A DNA stretch of 64,000 nt from the NCBI RefSeq assembly GCF_001753165.1, contig NZ_CP017448.1, positions 638,462-702,461 of the forward strand, written 5' to 3'. This DNA is from Acidihalobacter aeolianus (lineage in GTDB: Bacteria; Pseudomonadota; Gammaproteobacteria; DSM-5130; Acidihalobacteraceae). A model generated the notes under the pieces. That model had not been told where the DNA came from. It searched no databases and saw nothing but the letters and a program-made list of their open reading frames with translations. Positions 1 to 11,393 of the stretch are shown here, piece by piece. The position numbers and the translations under genes are program-made. Positions within the stretch are counted from its first letter, which is position 1, and each line of letters starts with the position of its first letter.

Positions 1-651
1 GTCGGCGAGCACCTGAAATTCGATATGACGCGGCGCTTCCAGGTACTTTTCCATATAGACGGTGGGATTGCCGAAGGCGGTTTGCGCCTCGGCCCGGGTC
101 ATCGCAATGGCATTGAGCAGGCTGCCCTCGGAATGCACCACGCGCATGCCGCGGCCGCCGCCACCGCCTGCCGCCTTTATGATGACCGGAAAGCCAATGT
201 CGCGGGCGAGGCGCAGGTTTTCCTCGGCCTGGTCGCCGAGTGGGCCGTCCGAGCCGGGCACGCAGGGAACGCCAGCCGCCTTCATGGCGTGCTTGGCGGA
301 CACCTTGTCGCCCATCAGGCGAATCGTTTCCGCCTTGGGACCGATGAACACGAATCCGCTGGATTCGACGCGTTCGGCGAAGTCAGCATTTTCGGCGAGA
401 AAGCCGTAGCCCGGATGGATGGCGTTGGCGTCGGTAACCTCCGCCGCACTGATGATCGCCGGGATGTTGAGGTAGCTCTCGGCCGAAGGTGCGGGGCCGA
501 TGCATACCGATTCGTCCGCGAGGCGCACATGCTTGAGGTCGCGGTCCACTACCGAGTGAACGGCGACGGTCTTGATGCCGAGTTCACGGCATGCGCGCAG
601 GATTCGCAGGGCGATTTCGCCACGGTTGGCGATGACGACTTTCTTGAGCAT
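1..651 (-). CDS. accC: Biotin carboxylase subunit of acetyl-CoA carboxylase (3' end outside window)
   Basis: Catalyses ATP-dependent carboxylation of the biotin on AccB, the first half-reaction of malonyl-CoA synthesis. Only the first 217 codons are inside the window. The protein starts [14 protein letters not shown], the standard N-terminus of the family, and runs through the biotin carboxylase N-domain into the ATP-grasp domain. The glycine-rich ATP loop GGGGRGMR lies near residue 163. It sits 17 bp downstream of accB on the same strand, the usual accBC operon order. The frame is open to the window edge with no lesion seen. Identification is very secure; the C-terminal half cannot be judged. 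Confidence 0.97.
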   Translation of the reverse strand, partial: MLKKVVIANRGEIALRILRACRELGIKTVAVHSVVDRDLKHVRLADESVCIGPAPSAESYLNIPAIISAAEVTDANAIHPGYGFLAENADFAERVESSGFVFIGPKAETIRLMGDKVSAKHAMKAAGVPCVPGSDGPLGDQAEENLRLARDIGFPVIIKAAGGGGGRGMRVVHSEGSLLNAIAMTRAEAQTAFGNPTVYMEKYLEAPRHIEFQVLAD

Positions 652-668
652 GGGCAGACGCGCTTTCC

Positions 669-1127
669 TCAGCCGATGATGAACAGGGGCTCGCCATATT
701 CGACGGGCTGGCCGTTTTCGACCAGGATGGCCTTGACGACGCCGCTGTGCTCGGCCTCGATCTGATTGAGCATCTTCATCGCCTCGATGATGCACAGGGT
801 GTCGCCGGCAGCTACGTTCTGCCCTACCTCGACGAAGGGTGTCGCGTCGGGCGCGGATGCGCGGTAGAAGGTGCCGACCATGGGCGATATGACTCTTTGT
901 CCCTCGGGCAGTGAGCCGGTTTCTGCCGGTTCCGCAGGGGCTGCGCTTGCGGGCGGTGTGGCACTGGGTACCGGTGCGGCAGGTGCTGCGTATACCACCG
1001 GAGCCGCGGCAGCGCTGGTGGTCTGCCGACTGATGCGGACCGATTCTTCCCCTTCTTTGATCTCGATTTCGGCGATACCCGAGGATTCGAGCAGTTCGAT
1101 GAGTTTTTTTACTTTGCGGATATCCAT
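669..1127 (-). CDS. accB: Biotin carboxyl carrier protein of acetyl-CoA carboxylase
   Basis: Carries biotin between the biotin carboxylase and carboxyltransferase centres of acetyl-CoA carboxylase in the cytoplasm. The 152-aa length matches the family (E. coli about 156). Residues 1-35 form the helical N-terminal segment ([14 protein letters not shown]). A Pro/Ala-rich flexible linker follows at about 37-75. The C-terminal biotinyl domain contains the biotinylation motif EAMKMLN near residue 118, whose Lys is modified. It is upstream of accC and about 10 bp downstream of aroQ, so all three are probably cotranscribed. No oddities seen. Confidence 0.97.
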   Translation of the reverse strand: MDIRKVKKLIELLESSGIAEIEIKEGEESVRISRQTTSAAAAPVVYAAPAAPVPSATPPASAAPAEPAETGSLPEGQRVISPMVGTFYRASAPDATPFVEVGQNVAAGDTLCIIEAMKMLNQIEAEHSGVVKAILVENGQPVEYGEPLFIIG

Positions 1128-1136
1128 GCTGGGACC

Positions 1137-1589
1137 TTAGGTTGAGCGGGGCATTCCTAGCGCCGAGGCGGCAGCGTCGATCGCGAGGCGGTAGCCCGAC
1201 GGGCCGAAGCCGACGATCACGCCGCTGGCGATATCGGAGAGGTACGAGTGGCGGCGGAAAGACTCCCGCGCGTGGATGTTGGAGAGATGCACCTCGATGA
1301 ACGGGATATCGCTGGCGAGCAGCGCGTCGCGCAGCGCGATGCTGGTGTGGGTATAGGCCGCCGGGTTAATCACGATGTAGGACACGCCTTCCCGGGATGC
1401 CTGTTGTACGCGTGTGACCAGTTCACCCTCGTGGTTCGACTGAAAATGGACTAGATCCAGGCCGAGCGAAGCAGCGTGGCGCTGCACCTCGTCCACGATG
1501 TCATCAAGTGTCCGGGATCCGTAGACACCTGGCTCGCGGTTGCCAAGCAGATTCAGATTGGGGCCGTTGATCAATAATAATTGTGGCAT
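1137..1589 (-). CDS. aroQ: 3-dehydroquinate dehydratase, type II
   Basis: Converts 3-dehydroquinate to 3-dehydroshikimate in the shikimate pathway. The chosen ATG at 1589 gives a 150-aa protein, the usual size of the dodecameric type II enzyme. The open frame continues upstream, but that part is out-of-frame reading of dsbD-adjacent DNA. Signature motifs are [16 protein letters not shown] at residues 8-23, the loop with [18 protein letters not shown] and the HLSNIHARE motif. aroQ-accB-accC is a common proteobacterial operon, and here the three lie within 20 bp of each other. Confidence 0.96.
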   Translation of the reverse strand: MPQLLLINGPNLNLLGNREPGVYGSRTLDDIVDEVQRHAASLGLDLVHFQSNHEGELVTRVQQASREGVSYIVINPAAYTHTSIALRDALLASDIPFIEVHLSNIHARESFRRHSYLSDIASGVIVGFGPSGYRLAIDAAASALGMPRST

Positions 1590-1707
1590 GAGCGCTCTGG
1601 CCGACGAGGGCGGCTTGAATAGCGCGGAATTGTGCCGAAAAGGGGCAGAACTGTCCAGTTCGTCGCCGTATCGCCGACGATGGCCCCAGTTCGGCGGTCG
1701 TTGTCCC

Positions 1708-4002
1708 TCAACCGCCCACGGCGGCAACCCGTTTGACGAAGGTTTGCGGCGGCATGTAACCCACCACCTGCAGCTGGCGCTGTTCTTGCCCCTTGGCGTT
1801 GAAGAAGATGATGCCTGGCGGGCCGAACAGCCCGAAGCGCTTGAGCAGGGCCTTGTCGGCGGCATCGTTGGCGGTGACGTCGGCCTGTAGCAACACGAAC
1901 CCGGAGAGGGCCTGCTGTACCTGATGATTGGAGAAGGTATAGGCCTCGAGTTCCTTGCAGGAGACGCACCAGGCGGCATAGAAATCGAGCATGACCGGCT
2001 TGCCCTTGGCGGCGGCAAGCGCACGGTCGAGGTCGTTCAGGTTCTTGATCCGGGTGAATGCGAGCGAGCGGGTCTCCTGGGCGGTCTTCGCACCGCCGCT
2101 GCCCACGCTCAGCCCCTGCAGCGGCGTGAAGACGCTGCTGCCGCCCCCGGCGACACCGATCAGCACCAGCGCTCCCCACAGGGCGAGCACGATGCCGAGT
2201 CCCTTCCATAGTTTGTGCCAGCCGGCGACGCCGGTACGGATCGGATCGAATGCACCGAGGTATACGCTCGATACGAGCAGCAGCAGGGCGGTGAGTACGG
2301 CCGTCGACCAGGCGGGCAGGAAGCGCGAGAGCATCCAGATGGCGACGCCCAGCATGAGCACGCCGAAGGCGCCCTTGATGCCGTCCATCCAGGGTCCGGC
2401 CTTGGGTAGGAAGCGTCCGCAGGCGGTGCACACGATCAACAGCGGCAAACCCATGCCCATGCTCAGCGAGAACAGGCTGAGTCCGCCAAGCAGGGCATCG
2501 CCGGTATTTGCGATCACGATGAGGGTGGCGACCAATGGGGCAGTCACGCAGGGACCGACAATGAGCGCGGAGAGAAAGCCCATGACGCCGACGCCGATCA
2601 GCGATCCGCCCTTCTGCCGGTTGCTGATCTCGGTGACCCGGCTCTGTATAAAGTTCGGCATCTGCAGGTCGTAGAAACCGAACATCGACAGCGACAACAG
2701 CACAAAGATCGCAGCGAAAGTCGAGAGTACCCAGGGGTTCTGGAACCAGGCCTGGATACTCGCGCCGGTGAGACCCACGGCCACGCCGGCGACCGTGTAG
2801 GTCAGCGCCATCGCGAGCACGTAGACCAGCGACAGCAGAAAGGTATGCCCGGGCGAGGGCGTCTCGCGCTGCCCGACGATGATGCCGGAAAGAATCGGGA
2901 ACAGCGGGAAGATGCACGGGGTGAAGGCGAGTCCTAGGCCGAGCAGGAAAAACAGGCCGAGACTCATCCACAGGGGTTTGTGTAGTAGGAAATTGGCCAG
3001 ACGGTCCTGCTCGTTGGTCGCCGGTGCGCTCTGTTGCGGGGCGCTTGCCCCGCTGGATGCGGCAGCTGGCGAGGCCGTGGACGCGGTTCCCGCGCTTCCC
3101 GGCATCGTCGTGCCGCCCGCAGGCAGAGTGAAGTCCACCGTCTTGGTGATCGGCGCGTAGCAGATGCCCTTGTCGGCGCAGCCCTGGTAGTGGACCTTGA
3201 GCACGCCTTCGCTGGCGGCGTCCGATGCGCGCTGGATCGGCAGGGTGACATCGAATGGATGTTCGTATATGACCTCGCGACCCAGGACCGGGTCATTCAC
3301 GGTCTTACCCGGAGGCAGATCGAGCTTGCCGAGGTTGAGGCCCTGCCCCCTGATCAAGGTGACCTTGATCTGGTTGCGGTAGAGGTGATATCCCGGCGCG
3401 ATGCCCCAGTGGGCGATCAGTTCGCCCTGTTTGCCCTGCTTCAGGGAGAACTGGAATGCCTGGTCGGGTTGTAGGAACTTGCCCTGAGCCTCGTTGTTCA
3501 GGTTGGCGGTGAGGGCGGCAAGTCTGCCGGAGTTGGTGGCAGTGGATGGGGTTGCCTGTGCTGTGGGTAGCGCTACCTTGAGTGTCTGCGTGAACGGCGG
3601 ATAGCACACGCTTTGTTCGGCACAACCCTGGGCGGTGGCCTCAAGGGTCAGGGTGTCCGGTGCGCCGGCAGTGCGCGTGATCGGCAGGCGTACCGTGACC
3701 GGGTGAGTGAAGACCTCGACCTTGCCGAAGGTGTCGTCATGCTTGGTCTTGCCTGTGGGAATTCGCGGCGTGCCCAGCGTGATACCGGGTGTGGCGCTCT
3801 TGAAACCGAATTTGTCGCGATACAGATAATGTCCGGGCACGGTGTTCCAGCGCACTGCGACGGTGTCTGCGGACAAGGCAGTGGCGCTGGCCGGGAAGGC
3901 CTGTTCCGGCGGCAGGATGCTGCCGCCGGCATCCTGTTCGGCCGACGCGGTGGCCGGCAGGAGGGTGAGGGCGAGCAGAATCGGCAGGAATGTCTTCATC
4001 AT
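1708..4002 (-). CDS. dsbD: Thiol:disulfide interchange protein DsbD with duplicated N-terminal domain
   Basis: Passes electrons from cytoplasmic thioredoxin across the inner membrane to periplasmic DsbC/CcmG-type partners. At 764 aa it is about 200 residues longer than E. coli DsbD. The protein has a signal peptide (residues 1-22), then two tandem DsbD-alpha-like domains (about 30-150 and 175-300). Each domain carries a GHYLYR/GYHLYR motif and a Cys-x5-Cys-Tyr-x-Pro pair. The membrane domain (about 345-600) has the redox cysteines in TPCIFP near 362 and GPCVTAP near 484. The C-terminal thioredoxin fold has CVSC at about 678-681. The start overlaps the cutA stop by 4 nt (ATGA), so they are translationally coupled; cutA-dsbD adjacency is widespread. 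Confidence 0.95.
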   Translation of the reverse strand: MMKTFLPILLALTLLPATASAEQDAGGSILPPEQAFPASATALSADTVAVRWNTVPGHYLYRDKFGFKSATPGITLGTPRIPTGKTKHDDTFGKVEVFTHPVTVRLPITRTAGAPDTLTLEATAQGCAEQSVCYPPFTQTLKVALPTAQATPSTATNSGRLAALTANLNNEAQGKFLQPDQAFQFSLKQGKQGELIAHWGIAPGYHLYRNQIKVTLIRGQGLNLGKLDLPPGKTVNDPVLGREVIYEHPFDVTLPIQRASDAASEGVLKVHYQGCADKGICYAPITKTVDFTLPAGGTTMPGSAGTASTASPAAASSGASAPQQSAPATNEQDRLANFLLHKPLWMSLGLFFLLGLGLAFTPCIFPLFPILSGIIVGQRETPSPGHTFLLSLVYVLAMALTYTVAGVAVGLTGASIQAWFQNPWVLSTFAAIFVLLSLSMFGFYDLQMPNFIQSRVTEISNRQKGGSLIGVGVMGFLSALIVGPCVTAPLVATLIVIANTGDALLGGLSLFSLSMGMGLPLLIVCTACGRFLPKAGPWMDGIKGAFGVLMLGVAIWMLSRFLPAWSTAVLTALLLLVSSVYLGAFDPIRTGVAGWHKLWKGLGIVLALWGALVLIGVAGGGSSVFTPLQGLSVGSGGAKTAQETRSLAFTRIKNLNDLDRALAAAKGKPVMLDFYAAWCVSCKELEAYTFSNHQVQQALSGFVLLQADVTANDAADKALLKRFGLFGPPGIIFFNAKGQEQRQLQVVGYMPPQTFVKRVAAVGG

Positions 4003-4316
4003 GATGTGCTTGCTTCTATCCAGTTGAGGTAGCCGGGGAGGCCGCGGTGGATGGATGTGGCGATGATTTCCGGGAGTTCGTAGGGGTGGGCCGCGAGGAT
4101 GGCGGCCTCAAGCTGCGGGTACAGGGCATCACGGGTCTTGATCAGCAGCAGGTGCTCGCTGCCCGATGTTTCCTGGTCTTGCCAGACATAGAAGGATTGC
4201 ATCGCTGGCAACACGTTGACGCACGCGGCTAGCTTGTCGCGCACCAGCTGCGTGGCCAAGCGGGCGGCACCCTCCGCTTCGGGAAAGGTGGTGAATACCA
4301 GCAGAGCGTCAGTCAT
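3999..4316 (-). CDS. cutA: Divalent-cation tolerance protein CutA
   Basis: A small trimeric PII-like fold protein linked genetically to copper and divalent cation tolerance; its molecular role is still debated. The ATG at 4316 gives 105 aa, the family length. Diagnostic features are the N-terminal VFTTFPEAEGA strand, KLAACVNVLP with the conserved Cys, the YVWQ motif and the C-terminal HPYELPEIIA. The stop overlaps the dsbD start by 4 nt. A longer upstream open frame exists but has no family similarity and no conserved-looking content. Confidence 0.94.
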   Translation of the reverse strand: MTDALLVFTTFPEAEGAARLATQLVRDKLAACVNVLPAMQSFYVWQDQETSGSEHLLLIKTRDALYPQLEAAILAAHPYELPEIIATSIHRGLPGYLNWIEASTS

Positions 4317-4592
4317 GGTGATCTTCTCCCGGGAGGTCGACGAATGCGGGGCTGTGATGTGATGCGCGGTGGTCGGGCCCGGCGCGAAGCGTATCATCAG
4401 TTCAACTTTGCCGTGCACTGGGATTGATATGGCCAGTCGGCCGACATTGCGGGTTATCACGATGCTCGCGGTTACATGTATAGACGTTCGCAGAGTCCCG
4501 ATTATTTCAGCCGCGTGCTTGAAAACCCCGCCACGCGCCCCAACGATGGGATGGGTCACCCGCAGAGGCGGCAGTGCCGCCGCAAAAGATTC

Positions 4593-5045
4593 ATGCGACC
4601 ATTCCCGCTTTTTGTCTTCTTGCTGCTCGGCTTCCCGCTGATCGAGTTATATCTGCTGATTGAGCTGGGCACGCTGATCGGCGCACTGCCTACGGTTGCG
4701 CTGGTGGTCGGTACCGCCCTGCTTGGCGCTTATCTGTTGCGCTACCAGGGGCTGAACAACTATCGACGGATGCAGCAGAGCCTGGCGCGCGGCGAGGTGC
4801 CGGCCCAAGAGATGATCGAAGGTGTGGTGATCCTGCTGGGCGCTGTCCTGTTGCTGATTCCCGGTCCGATCACCGACGTACTGGGTGTGCTGTGTCTGAT
4901 CCCGCCGCTCAGGCGGCGGATTGTCGCCTTCTGGTTGCGCCGTCTGGTCGTCGAGGTCCGCATGTCCGGCCGCGGCCCGGGCGCCCCCGGCGGTCGCGTC
5001 ATCGAAGGTGACAGTCGGGATATCCCGCATGATCGTGAATCTTGA
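4593..5045 (+). CDS. fxsA: FxsA family membrane protein
   Basis: Cytoplasmic membrane protein of the FxsA family (in E. coli, overproduction relieves phage T7 exclusion by F plasmid; native role unclear). The ATG at 4593 gives 150 aa starting MRPFPLFVFLLLGFPLIE, the canonical first transmembrane segment. Further hydrophobic segments lie at about 28-48 and 75-100, with the motif LLIPGPITDVLG near residue 90. The C-terminus is polar and basic. The open frame extends 39 codons upstream, but those residues are Arg/Pro-rich and unlike the family. It lies just upstream of groES, as fxsA does in many gammaproteobacteria. Confidence 0.9.
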   Translation: MRPFPLFVFLLLGFPLIELYLLIELGTLIGALPTVALVVGTALLGAYLLRYQGLNNYRRMQQSLARGEVPAQEMIEGVVILLGAVLLLIPGPITDVLGVLCLIPPLRRRIVAFWLRRLVVEVRMSGRGPGAPGGRVIEGDSRDIPHDRES

Positions 5046-5065
5046 ATGAAGTGCGGTATCTCCCC

Positions 5066-5093
5066 TTGATTTTGCATAACTCGCCACTATCAT
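5066..5093 (+). promoter_or_regulatory. Probable sigma70 promoter of groESL
   Basis: TTGATT at 5066-5071 and TATCAT at 5088-5093 are separated by 16 bp. Transcription would begin near 5100, inside the CIRCE element that directly follows, which is the usual arrangement for HrcA repression. This is assigned by eye from consensus and spacing. Confidence 0.6.
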
Positions 5094-5119
5094 TAGCACT
5101 CTCCTGTGAGGAGTGCTAA
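5093..5119 (+). promoter_or_regulatory. CIRCE operator (HrcA binding site) of groESL
   Basis: TTAGCACTC at 5093-5101, a 9-nt spacer, then GAGTGCTAA at 5111-5119. This is a perfect match to the CIRCE consensus in both arms and spacer length. It implies HrcA-dependent heat-shock control of groES-groEL; the hrcA gene itself is not in the window. Confidence 0.96.
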
Positions 5120-5173
5120 CCAATCGCCCAGATTCACAGTGGTTTCAACCTGAGATAAAGGAGTCGTAAGCAC

Positions 5174-5464
5174 ATGAACATTCGCCCTTTGCATGATCGC
5201 GTGGTCGTCAAGCGCATGGAAGAAGAGCGCACCAGTCCCGGCGGTATCGTGATTCCCGATTCGGCGACCGAAAAGCCGGTTCGCGGCGAGGTTCTGGCCG
5301 CGGGTAAGGGCAAGATCCTCGAGAACGGCGACGTGCGTCCGCTGGACGTCAAGGTCGGCGACAAGGTGCTGTTCGGCAAATACGCGGGCACCGAAATCAA
5401 GATCGACGGCGAGGAACTTCTCGTGATGCGCGAGGAAGACATCGTCGCTGTCATCGAAGGCTGA
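5174..5464 (+). CDS. groES: Co-chaperonin GroES
   Basis: Heptameric lid of the GroEL folding chamber in the cytoplasm. The 96-aa protein starts [18 protein letters not shown] and includes the mobile-loop sequence around [12 protein letters not shown] (residues 19-30) and the roof region near residues 45-55. A good ribosome binding site (AAAGGAG) lies 9-12 nt upstream. It is the first gene of the groESL operon, 53 bp ahead of groEL, and is controlled by the CIRCE element. Confidence 0.98.
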   Translation: MNIRPLHDRVVVKRMEEERTSPGGIVIPDSATEKPVRGEVLAAGKGKILENGDVRPLDVKVGDKVLFGKYAGTEIKIDGEELLVMREEDIVAVIEG

Positions 5465-5511
5465 TCGTCCTTCATAACGAACGAACCCACAGCTGAACCA
5501 GACTGAGGTAA

Positions 5512-7167
<1,656 letters not shown>

Positions 7168-7193
7168 GCTTGGATTCCCATCCAAGCCATGAG

Positions 7194-7226
7194 AGAGCCC
7201 CGCTGCAAGCGGGGCTCTTTTTTTTT
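7194..7226 (+). terminator. Rho-independent terminator of groESL
   Basis: AGAGCCCCGC at 7194-7203 pairs perfectly with GCGGGGCTCT at 7209-7218 around a TGCAA loop. A run of nine T follows (7218-7226). This is a textbook intrinsic terminator 27 bp after the groEL stop. Confidence 0.95.
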
Positions 7227-7386
7227 GCACGCTCAAAATACTTTGGTTGACGGCAATATTAGAAAGGGCCTTTAAGTGTTTGTATGGCAATACAAGCGCT
7301 TACCATGTTAATTTTGCTTGTGCGCATTCGCATGCGCACATACGGGCGATTCAGAGAATAAGCCGGCGCGTATTCAGGGAGCGGTT

Positions 7387-7851
7387 ATGGTCGAGCAAGC
7401 CTGGGTGATTCCCAAAACCTTGCAGCAGGTGCGGATGTGGATTCATCCGGAGGGGCAGGTGCTGGCCGGAATATATCTAATGTCGGAAAGGCCGGGTGAA
7501 GAGGCTGCAGAATTGCCTGTAAGCTTGATGAATCAACCCCAGCCGTTTTTCCCTTGCCAATGCCATGGCGGGGAATTGCGGTTTTACAACAAAAATGCAC
7601 TGGTGCGCATGGAATACGAAGCGCCGGCAGAATATGCATTACCTGCCGAAGTATCGTTGCGCGGTGAGTTTGGACTGATGGATGGGTCCGTATTTGTCGG
7701 TACCATACGGGAGAATTTGCCTCCCGACCGAGGCCGACTGCTAGATTATCTAAATGTGCACGTCGACCGCTTCGTCCGCATTTTTCTAGACGACGGCTCA
7801 GTAGCCTTGATCAACAAGGCCTATGTCGTGCGAGCTATACCCACAGATTGA
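7387..7851 (+). CDS. Uncharacterised protein upstream of HEAT-kinase and PilT genes
   Basis: 154 aa, no family recognised with certainty. The ATG at 7387 is chosen because GGAGCGGTT lies just upstream; the frame is open further upstream but has no other ATG with a ribosome site. The protein is soluble, with no signal peptide or membrane segment. The C-terminal half (about 95-150: GSVFVGTIRENLPPDRGRLL, then FVRIFLDDGSVALINKAYV) alternates short beta-strand-like segments and could be a small beta-barrel. It has a CQCHGGE stretch near residue 55. It is the first gene of a same-strand unit with the kinase and two PilT ATPases (20 bp gap to the kinase), so a role in the same signalling or motility process is inferred. 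Confidence 0.7.
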   Translation: MVEQAWVIPKTLQQVRMWIHPEGQVLAGIYLMSERPGEEAAELPVSLMNQPQPFFPCQCHGGELRFYNKNALVRMEYEAPAEYALPAEVSLRGEFGLMDGSVFVGTIRENLPPDRGRLLDYLNVHVDRFVRIFLDDGSVALINKAYVVRAIPTD

Positions 7852-7870
7852 GCACCGGCCGAAAATATCT

Positions 7871-10276
7871 ATGAGTCTGTTTCGAGATTTCCGCGCCGAA
7901 CGACGTATTGCGCAAATGCTGGCCGTCAAGCAGATCGGCTCAGTCGAGGGCGTGCAGGCGCTTGAACGTTTACGCGAATGCTCGGGTGAGGCCATACCTC
8001 GCTTGGTGAGGCTTCTGACAGATGGTGACGGGGTCGGCGGCAATAAAACAAAACTGATGCAGGTGCTCACGCGGCTGTTGGATGACGATACGCTGCCCAC
8101 TTTCTATCGCATCCTGACTGCAGGCGAGCCACGGTTGTCGCAGGCGGTGGTCGAGGTGTTGCGTACGGGGCGTGGTTACGATCCCAACCGAATGCTGGAT
8201 TTTCTATCCGATCCCTCGGTGCCCAAGTCCGCGCTACTGGAAATTCTTTCGGCCCAGGGCAAGGCACTCGATGCGCATGGCTTGCTTCGTCAGATCAGCC
8301 ACCTCGATCCCAGCGAGAGGAATGTTGCATTCCGGTTGTTGGCCGAGATTGCCGAGCCTGAGCTGATTCCCGAACTGGTCAACCGTGCCAGTGCGAAGGA
8401 TCTGCAAATCCGCCAGGGTGTAGCGCGCATCCTCGGGAAGTTCGATCACCCAAAGGCACATGAAGCGCTTCGCCGTATGCTCGACGACCCGGGCAAGACG
8501 GTCAGACAGCTGGCTCTGAATGCACTTGCCGCCTATCCAGGCGCGCTCGATCTCGAAATCCTGTTTCATTTGTTGCACGACAGCGATATCGGCATTCAGG
8601 CTTGTGCGGTTGATGCCATCGTGCAAATGCGTGACCCGCAGACCCTGGAATACCTGATCGATGTATTACGCGACGAATCCGAATACGTCAGGCGTGCCGG
8701 CGTGGAAATTCTCAATGAGATCGGCGATACACACTCGATCAAGACCTTGCTGCAATCCATCAAGGACGACGATTGGTGGGTGCGTGCGCGTGCCGCAGAC
8801 GCATTGGCACGAATCGGCGGCAGCCGTGTGATCCAGGCGGTGGTATCCCTGTTGCGCGACGATGACGAATTCGTACGCCGCGCAGCCGTCGAGATCATGA
8901 ACTCGATCAAGGACGAGGCCTCGTTCCGTCACCTGGTCGACGCGTTGGCGGATACCGACTGGTGGGTGCGCGAGCGGGCAGTTGATGCGCTCGCCAAGCT
9001 AGGCAACAAGGCTGCATTGCCAGCACTTCTGCCCTTGCTCGAACGTGATGGGTCTACAGCGGTAGCGGTGCTCCGCGCATTGTCGCAACTCGGCGGTCCC
9101 GAGCAGATCGAGGCGGTGACAGCGCAGCTGCGTCGACCCGAGCCCGCGGTGCGCAGTGAGGCCATGCTTGCATTGGTGGAGCTGGCCGATGCGGAACGAG
9201 CCCCGGAAATTCAAGCCCTGCTAGAAACGGCAGCGCAAAGCGCGCCAGAGGAAGAGGTGCGGGATCTGGCTCGCGATTGTGCCAGCCGATTGACTGATCG
9301 CTACGCCGCCTTGCGAAATGGCAGCACGCGAGCAGCGGATGAGACTTCTGGATCCTTGGCCAGCAACCCTTCGGCGAGCACCTCCGATGCCAGTAGCATG
9401 ATACCCGCTGTTGCCGGCCCGCCGATCAAACTTAAGCTGCTGCGTGCCGGGGAGTTGCTGGGTGATCGTTACCGGCATATTCGCCGGGTGGGCCGGGGTG
9501 CCTTCGGTACGGTGACCTTGGCCGACGATCTGCAACGCGGTGAACAAGTGATTCTCAAGTTCCTGCATCCGCAAATGGCGGTGGATGAAAATATGGTCCG
9601 CCGCTTCCAGCGTGAGCATCACTTCGCCAAGCGTATCGAGCACCATAACGTCATCCGCATCTATGATTTCTTCATGATGGGCGGTTTGTACGTGATCAGC
9701 ATGGAATATTTCCCTTCCACTGCACTTTCCGCCGAGGTCAAGGCCCGTGTGCCATTAAGTTTGGACCGTGCCATGCACATCGCACATGAGGTCGCCGCCG
9801 GCATGACTGCAGCGCATGCCATCGGGATTGTTCACCGAGATCTCAAGCCCGGGAACATCCTCATCAATGAACACAATTTGGTTAAAATCGTGGATTTCGG
9901 TGTTGCCGCTGCGGTGGACAGTGCCGATACGCGGCTCACGCGCACCGGCCTGCTGGTCGGCACGCCGCGCTACATGGCTCCAGAGCAGGTGCTGGGCAAG
10001 GCTATCGACGAACGCACCGATATTTACAGCTTGGGTGTCATCCTCTACGAAATGCTAGCCGGCACGGCGCCCTTCAGCGGCGATGACAATGTCGCTGTGA
10101 TGTATCAGCACGTCCAAGGTGGCGCGAAACCGTTGCACGAACAGAACCCAGAAATTTCCCGTACCCTGAGCGCATTGGTAGCCCGCATGATGGCAGTAGA
10201 GCCCGAACAGCGTTTCCGCAGCATGCGCGAGGTCAGGCATACACTCGAACCCTTCATGCAGCCGCATCGCATGTGA
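7871..10276 (+). CDS. HEAT-repeat Ser/Thr protein kinase
   Basis: 801 aa from the ATG at 7871; an in-frame ATG at 7823 would overlap the preceding gene and is less likely. Residues about 60-480 are tandem helical HEAT repeats with recurring DDDWWVRARAADALARIG-like units. Residues about 530-795 are a Hanks-type kinase. Within it are the Gly loop GRGAFG near 540, the VILK lysine, the catalytic loop HRDLKPGN near 655, DFG near 675, the APE motif and the D-x-YSLG segment. All catalytic residues are present, so it should be active. There is no transmembrane segment, so it is cytoplasmic. It sits immediately upstream of two PilT-type ATPase genes (18 bp), suggesting phosphorylation-based control of pilus retraction or a related surface process (inference). 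Confidence 0.9.
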   Translation: MSLFRDFRAERRIAQMLAVKQIGSVEGVQALERLRECSGEAIPRLVRLLTDGDGVGGNKTKLMQVLTRLLDDDTLPTFYRILTAGEPRLSQAVVEVLRTGRGYDPNRMLDFLSDPSVPKSALLEILSAQGKALDAHGLLRQISHLDPSERNVAFRLLAEIAEPELIPELVNRASAKDLQIRQGVARILGKFDHPKAHEALRRMLDDPGKTVRQLALNALAAYPGALDLEILFHLLHDSDIGIQACAVDAIVQMRDPQTLEYLIDVLRDESEYVRRAGVEILNEIGDTHSIKTLLQSIKDDDWWVRARAADALARIGGSRVIQAVVSLLRDDDEFVRRAAVEIMNSIKDEASFRHLVDALADTDWWVRERAVDALAKLGNKAALPALLPLLERDGSTAVAVLRALSQLGGPEQIEAVTAQLRRPEPAVRSEAMLALVELADAERAPEIQALLETAAQSAPEEEVRDLARDCASRLTDRYAALRNGSTRAADETSGSLASNPSASTSDASSMIPAVAGPPIKLKLLRAGELLGDRYRHIRRVGRGAFGTVTLADDLQRGEQVILKFLHPQMAVDENMVRRFQREHHFAKRIEHHNVIRIYDFFMMGGLYVISMEYFPSTALSAEVKARVPLSLDRAMHIAHEVAAGMTAAHAIGIVHRDLKPGNILINEHNLVKIVDFGVAAAVDSADTRLTRTGLLVGTPRYMAPEQVLGKAIDERTDIYSLGVILYEMLAGTAPFSGDDNVAVMYQHVQGGAKPLHEQNPEISRTLSALVARMMAVEPEQRFRSMREVRHTLEPFMQPHRM

Positions 10277-10294
10277 CGAACGGCAGGGAATCGC

Positions 10295-11389
10295 ATGGCG
10301 CGCATCGATGCGTTCTTGAAACTGGGTCGCGAGCAAGGCTGTTCCGATGTGCACTTGGCGGTGGGTGTCCCCCCCATGCTGCGTATGAATGGCGAAATCA
10401 TGCCGATCCGTTTTCGCGAGCTTGGGGACCGTGAGCTACTGGGTTACCTTTTTGAGATCCTCAGCGAGAATCTCAAGGCGCGCTATCGCAAGGGTCAGGA
10501 CCTCGATTTTTCATATATGGCCGAGGGTGTCGGGCGCTTTCGTGCCAACGTGTTCCGCAAGGCTGGTGGAATCGGCGCTACCTTCCGTTACATCCCTTCC
10601 AAGGTCCCCAGTCTGAACGAACTGGGTCTGCCGCCTGTGGTGCATAGGTTGGCCGAGCACCGCCAAGGCATGTTGCTGGTCACCGGGTCGACTGGAACGG
10701 GCAAATCCACCACGTTGGCCGCCATGCTGGATCTGATCAACGATCGTGAAGCGGTGAATATACTCACGCTTGAAGATCCGATCGAATTTATCCATGAAAG
10801 CAAGCGTGCGCAGATCATTCAGCGTGAGATCGGCACACACGTGCGCAGTTTTACCGAAGGCTTGAGGTCCGCGCTGCGCGAGGATCCGGACGTGATCATG
10901 GTCGGCGAGTTGCGCGACGCAGAGTCGATCATGATGGCGATGGTCGCAGCCGAGACCGGACACTTTGTCCTCGCCACGCTACATACCACGACCGCGGTCA
11001 AGACGATCGACCGCATTATCGACGCCCTACCTGCCGAGCAGCGCGAACAGGGTAAGAATTTTCTCGCAACCAATCTGCGTGGAGTGGTCTCGCAGGTACT
11101 GGTGCGTTCGGCCGAGGGCGGTGGACGTCGTGCGGTTGTCGAGACGCTGTCGATGACGCCTGCAGTCGCGCAAATGCTGCTGAGCGATAAGACCCATCAG
11201 ATCCCTTCGGCGATGCAAACCGGGCGCGAGGCGGGCATGCAGTTGCTCGATCAGGCGCTGCTCGACGGCATTCAGCGCAAGTTGATCGATCCCGATGATG
11301 CCTATCTGTATGCTCAGGATAAAAAATCGTTCCAGCGCTTCGTCACGGACGCTTCTCTGTTGCCACGTGTCGATCTAGCTGGGGGATGA
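10295..11389 (+). CDS. PilT/PilU-type twitching motility ATPase (first copy)
   Basis: 364-aa hexameric AAA-like ATPase of the type IV pilus retraction family. The N-terminal PAS-like part has the SDVHLAVGVPPMLRMNGE signature (residues 16-33). Walker A is GSTGTGKST near 131. The Asp box is LEDPIEFIH near 157, Walker B is around DVIMVGELRD, and the His box is TGHFVLATLHT near 228. The AIRNLIRE-like C-terminal PilT motif is not evident, which leans toward PilU or a PilT paralogue. It is 4 nt from the next pilT-like gene and 18 bp behind the kinase. No pilin or pilB genes lie in the window. Confidence 0.9.
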   Translation: MARIDAFLKLGREQGCSDVHLAVGVPPMLRMNGEIMPIRFRELGDRELLGYLFEILSENLKARYRKGQDLDFSYMAEGVGRFRANVFRKAGGIGATFRYIPSKVPSLNELGLPPVVHRLAEHRQGMLLVTGSTGTGKSTTLAAMLDLINDREAVNILTLEDPIEFIHESKRAQIIQREIGTHVRSFTEGLRSALREDPDVIMVGELRDAESIMMAMVAAETGHFVLATLHTTTAVKTIDRIIDALPAEQREQGKNFLATNLRGVVSQVLVRSAEGGGRRAVVETLSMTPAVAQMLLSDKTHQIPSAMQTGREAGMQLLDQALLDGIQRKLIDPDDAYLYAQDKKSFQRFVTDASLLPRVDLAGG

Positions 11390-11393
11390 TGTC

